From NCBI RefSeq assembly GCF_026212465.1, contig NC_080049.1, positions 4,458,259 through 4,522,258 of the forward strand: a DNA stretch of 64,000 nucleotides. The letters run 5' to 3'. This document shows, piece by piece, positions 60,421 to 64,000 of this stretch. The stretch's first letter is position 1, and every line of letters begins with the position of its first letter. The stretch is from Amaranthus tricolor (Eukaryota > Streptophyta > Magnoliopsida > Caryophyllales > Amaranthaceae). A program made the translations under genes and the position numbers. The notes below the pieces were generated by a model. That model was not told where the DNA came from and ran no database searches. It worked only from the letters and a program-made list of their open reading frames with translations.

Positions 60421-63400
60421 TGGTTAAAATTGAAAATCATAGTCATATGCTAGAAATTACGTGTTAAGTTGTGATTTTAAGGGTTTTTAAGCGTTTTTTA
60501 CACTTTTGCGCATAAAGTAGCTCAAACTCGGTTTGTTTTGCCCGCAACTTGGCAGGCAACACTACTTGGTATATATTATTGTGTTTAAGAGGTTAAAAAT
60601 GAAAATCATAGTCATATCCTAAAAATTACGTGTTAAGTTGCGATTTAAATGGTTTTTAAGCGTTTTTGCCACTTTTGCGCATAAAGTAGTGCAAACTTGG
60701 TTTGTTTTGCACAAAACTTGGCACACAATACTATTTGGTATATATTATTGTGTTGAAGTGGTTACAATTTAAAATCATAGTCCTATGCTCCAAATTACGT
60801 GTTAAGTTGCGATTGAATGCATTTTTAACCGTTCTTGCCACTTTTGCACAAAACTTCGTTTGTTTTTCACGAAACTTGCACACAACACTATTTTGTATAT
60901 ATTATTGTGTTGAAGTGGTTATAGTTGAAAATCATAGTAATATGCTAGAAATCTCATGTTAACTTGTAATTTTAACGGTTTTTAAGCGTTTTTGCCAGTT
61001 TTGCGCATAAAGTAGCTCTAATATGGTTTGTCTTGAACGAAACTTGGCACACAACACTATTTGGTATACATTATTGTGTTGAAGTGGTTAAAACTGAAAA
61101 ATACGTGTTAAGTTGAGCTTTTAAGGGTTTTTAAGCGTTTTTGCCACTTTTGCGCATAAAGTAGCTCAAACTTGATTTGTTTTGCACAAGACTTGGCACA
61201 CAACACTATTTGGTATATATTATTGTGTTGAAGTGGTTAGAATTTAAAATCATAGTGATATGCTAGAAATTACGTGTTAAGTTGAGCTTTAAAGGGTTTT
61301 TAAGCGTTGTTGCCACTTTTGCACGTAAAGTAGCTCAAACTTGGTTTGTTTTGCACGAAACTAGGCACATAACTCTGTTTGGAATATATTATTGTGTTGA
61401 AGTGGTTAGAATTTAAAATCGTAGTCATATGCTAGAAATTACGTCTTAAGTTGAGCTTTTAAGGGTTTTTAAGCGTTTTTGCCACTTTTGCGCATAAAGT
61501 AGCTCAAACTTGGTTTGTTTTGCACGAAACTTGGCACACAACACTATTTCGTATATATTATTGTGTTGAAGTGGTTAAAATTGAAAATAAGAGTCATATG
61601 CTAGAAATTACGTGTTCAGTTCCGATTTTAAGGGTTTTTAAGCGGTTTTGGCAATTTTGCACATAAAGTAGCTCAAACTTTGTTTCTTTTGCACACAACT
61701 TGGCACACAACACTATTTGGTATATATTGTTGTGTTTAAGTGGTTAGAATTGAAAATCATAGTCATATGCTAGAAATTACGTGTTAAGTTGAGCTTTTAA
61801 GGGTTTTTAAGCGTTTTTGCCACTTTTGCGCATAAAGTAGCTCAAACTTGATTTTTTTTCAACGAAACTTGGCACACAACACTATTTGGTATATATTATT
61901 GTGTAGAAATGGTTAAAATTAAAAATCATAGTCATATGCTAGAAATTACGTGTTAAGTTGCGATTTTAAGGGTTTTTAAGCGTTTTTCCACTTTTGCGCA
62001 TAAAGTAGTTCAAACTTGGTTTGTTTTGCACGCAACTTGATACACAACACTATTTGGTATATATTATTGTGTTGAAGTGGTTAGAATTGAAAATCATAGT
62101 CATATGCTAGAAATTACGTGTTACGTTGAGCTTTTAAGGGTTTTTAAGCGTTTTTGCCACTTTTGCGCATACAGTAACTCAAACTTGATTTGTTTTCAAC
62201 GAAACATGGCACACAACACTATTTGGTATATATTATTGTGTTGAAATGATTAAAATTGAAAATCATAGTCATATGTTAGAAATTACGTGTTAAGTTGCGA
62301 TTTTTAGGGTTTTTAAGCGTTTTTTGCCACTTTTACGCATAAAGTAGCTCAAACTTGGTTTGTTTTGCACGAAACTAGGCACACAACACTGTTTGAAATA
62401 TATTATTGTGTTGAAGTGGTTAGAATTGAAAATCAGAGTCATATGTTAGAAATTACGTGTTAATTTGAGCTTTTAAGGGTTTTTAAGAGTTTTTGCCACT
62501 TTTTCGCATAAAATAGCTCAAACTTCGTTTGTTTTGCACGCAACTTGGCACACAACACTATTTGGGATATATTATTGTGTTGAAGAGGTAAAAAATGAAA
62601 ATTATAGTCATATGCTAGAAATTACGTGTTAAGTTGCGATTTAAACGGTTTTTAAGCTTTTTTGCCACTTTTGCGCATAAAGTAGCTCAAACTTGGTTTG
62701 TTTTGCACGAAACTTGGCACACAACACTATTTGGTATATATTATTGTGTGGTAGTGGTTAGAATTGAAAATCATACTCATATGCTAGAAATTACATGTTA
62801 AGGTGCGATTTTTCTGCGTTTTTAAACGTTTTTGCAACTTTAGCGCATAGAGTAACTCAAACTTGGTTTGTTTTGCACGAAACTTGGCACACAATACTAT
62901 TCGGTATATATTATTGTGTTGAAGTGGTTAAAATTGAAAATCATAGTCATATGCTGGAAATTACGTGTTAAGTTGTGATTTTAAGAGTTTTTAAGCATTT
63001 TTGCAATTTTTTGCGCATACAGTAGCTCAAACTTGGTTCGTTTTGCACGCAACTTGGCAGGCAACACTATTTGGTATATATTATTGTGTTGAAGAGGTTA
63101 AAAATGAAAATCATAGTCATATGCTAGAAATTACGTGTTACGTTGCGATTTAAACGGTTTTTAAGCGTTTTTGCCGCTTTTGCGCATAAAGTAGCTCAAA
63201 CTTGGTTTGTTTTGCACGAAACATGGAACACAATACTATTTGGTATATATTATTGTGTTGAAGTGGTTAGAATTTAAAATCATAGTCAGATGATCGAAAG
63301 TACGTGTTAAGTTGTGATTTTATGCGTTTTTAACCGTTCTTGCCACTTTAGCGTATAGAGTAGCTCAAACTTGGTTTGTTTTTCAGGAAACTTAGCACAC

Positions 63401-64000
63401 AACACTATTTTGTATATATTATTGCGTTGATGTGGTTAAAATTGAAAATCATAGTCATATGCTAGAAATTACGTGTTAAGTTTGGATTTTAAGGGTTTTT
63501 AAACGTTTTTGGCACTTTTGCACATAAATTAGCTCAAACTTGGTTAGTTTAGCACAGAACTTGGCACACAACACTATTTGGTATATATTGTTGTGTTGAA
63601 GTGGTGAGAATTGAAAATCATAGTCATACGCTAGAAAGTACGTGTTAAGTTGAGCTTTTATTGGTTTTTAAGCGTTTTTGCCACTTTTGCGCATAAAGTA
63701 ACTCAAACTTGATCTGTTTTCAACGAAACTTGGCACACTACACTATTTGGTATATATTATTGTGTAGAAATTGTTATAATTGAAAATCATATTCATATGC
63801 TAGAAATTTCGTGTTAAGTTGCGATTTTAAGGGTTTTTAAGCGTTTTTGCACTTTTGCGCATAAAAGAAGTTCAAACTTGGTTTATTTAGCACGCAACTT
63901 GGCACACAACACTATTTGGTATATATTATTGTGTTGAAGTGGTTAGAGTTGAAAATCATAGTCATACGCTAGAAATTACGTGTTAAGTTGAGCTTTTAAG

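Larger units (their letters stand above)
35104..64000. repeat. Right arm of tandem satellite array
   Basis: This is the same satellite family and orientation as the left arm, with no unrelated insertion and no gene. 35104-37390 completes the 3.7-kb unit split by the retrotransposon. 37400-52100 consists of very similar multi-kb superunits. From about 52.1 kb to the end the monomers are more diverse, many reading AAGTTGAGCTTTTAAGGG in place of AAGTTGCGATTTTAAGGG, with frequent single-base indels. Confidence 0.97.

Overview
The window is plant nuclear DNA, most likely a eudicot, and almost certainly centromeric, pericentromeric or other satellite heterochromatin. About 53 kb is one AT-rich tandem satellite family with monomers of about 160-170 bp. 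A single complete Ty1/copia LTR retrotransposon of 10,764 bp (24340-35103) interrupts it. No ordinary cellular gene, rRNA, tRNA or CRISPR array is visible. I cannot name the species from the sequence alone.

Layout. 1-24339: left satellite arm with higher-order structure, including three tandem copies of a roughly 1.17-kb 7-monomer unit at 4.3-7.9 kb, a roughly 4.5-kb block at 1-4560 repeated at 9154-13700, and large units spaced 4134, 4470 and 3715 bp between 12 and 24.3 kb. 24340-35103: retrotransposon on the + strand. 35104-37400: continuation of the satellite unit that the element split. 37400-52100: three copies of a multi-kb superunit, the middle one with an internal 1.95-kb duplication. 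52100-64000: more diverged monomers, many carrying a GAGCTTTTA variant, with a 1.68-kb tandem duplication at about 54.04-57.41 kb.

The retrotransposon has the organisation of a Sirevirus-type copia element. In order it carries a 5' LTR (1439 bp), an initiator tRNA-Met-like primer site, a long gag with two CCHC zinc knuckles and a coiled coil, pol (protease, integrase, reverse transcriptase, RNase H, all catalytic motifs present), an additional third ORF in the position of the so-called env-like gene, two polypurine tracts, and a 3' LTR of the same 1439 bp in which I found no difference from the 5' LTR. A 5-bp target-site duplication (GCACA) flanks it. It therefore looks like a very recent insertion into the satellite.

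How it would work: the LTR drives a genomic RNA. Gag builds the particle. Pol, read in a different frame from gag with almost no overlap, supplies maturation, reverse transcription and integration. ORF3 has no clear function. The most unusual signals are a strong over-representation of the octamer GGGAACAG/CTGTTCCC across LTRs and coding sequence in all reading frames, and a run of five short hairpins in the transcribed part of the LTR.
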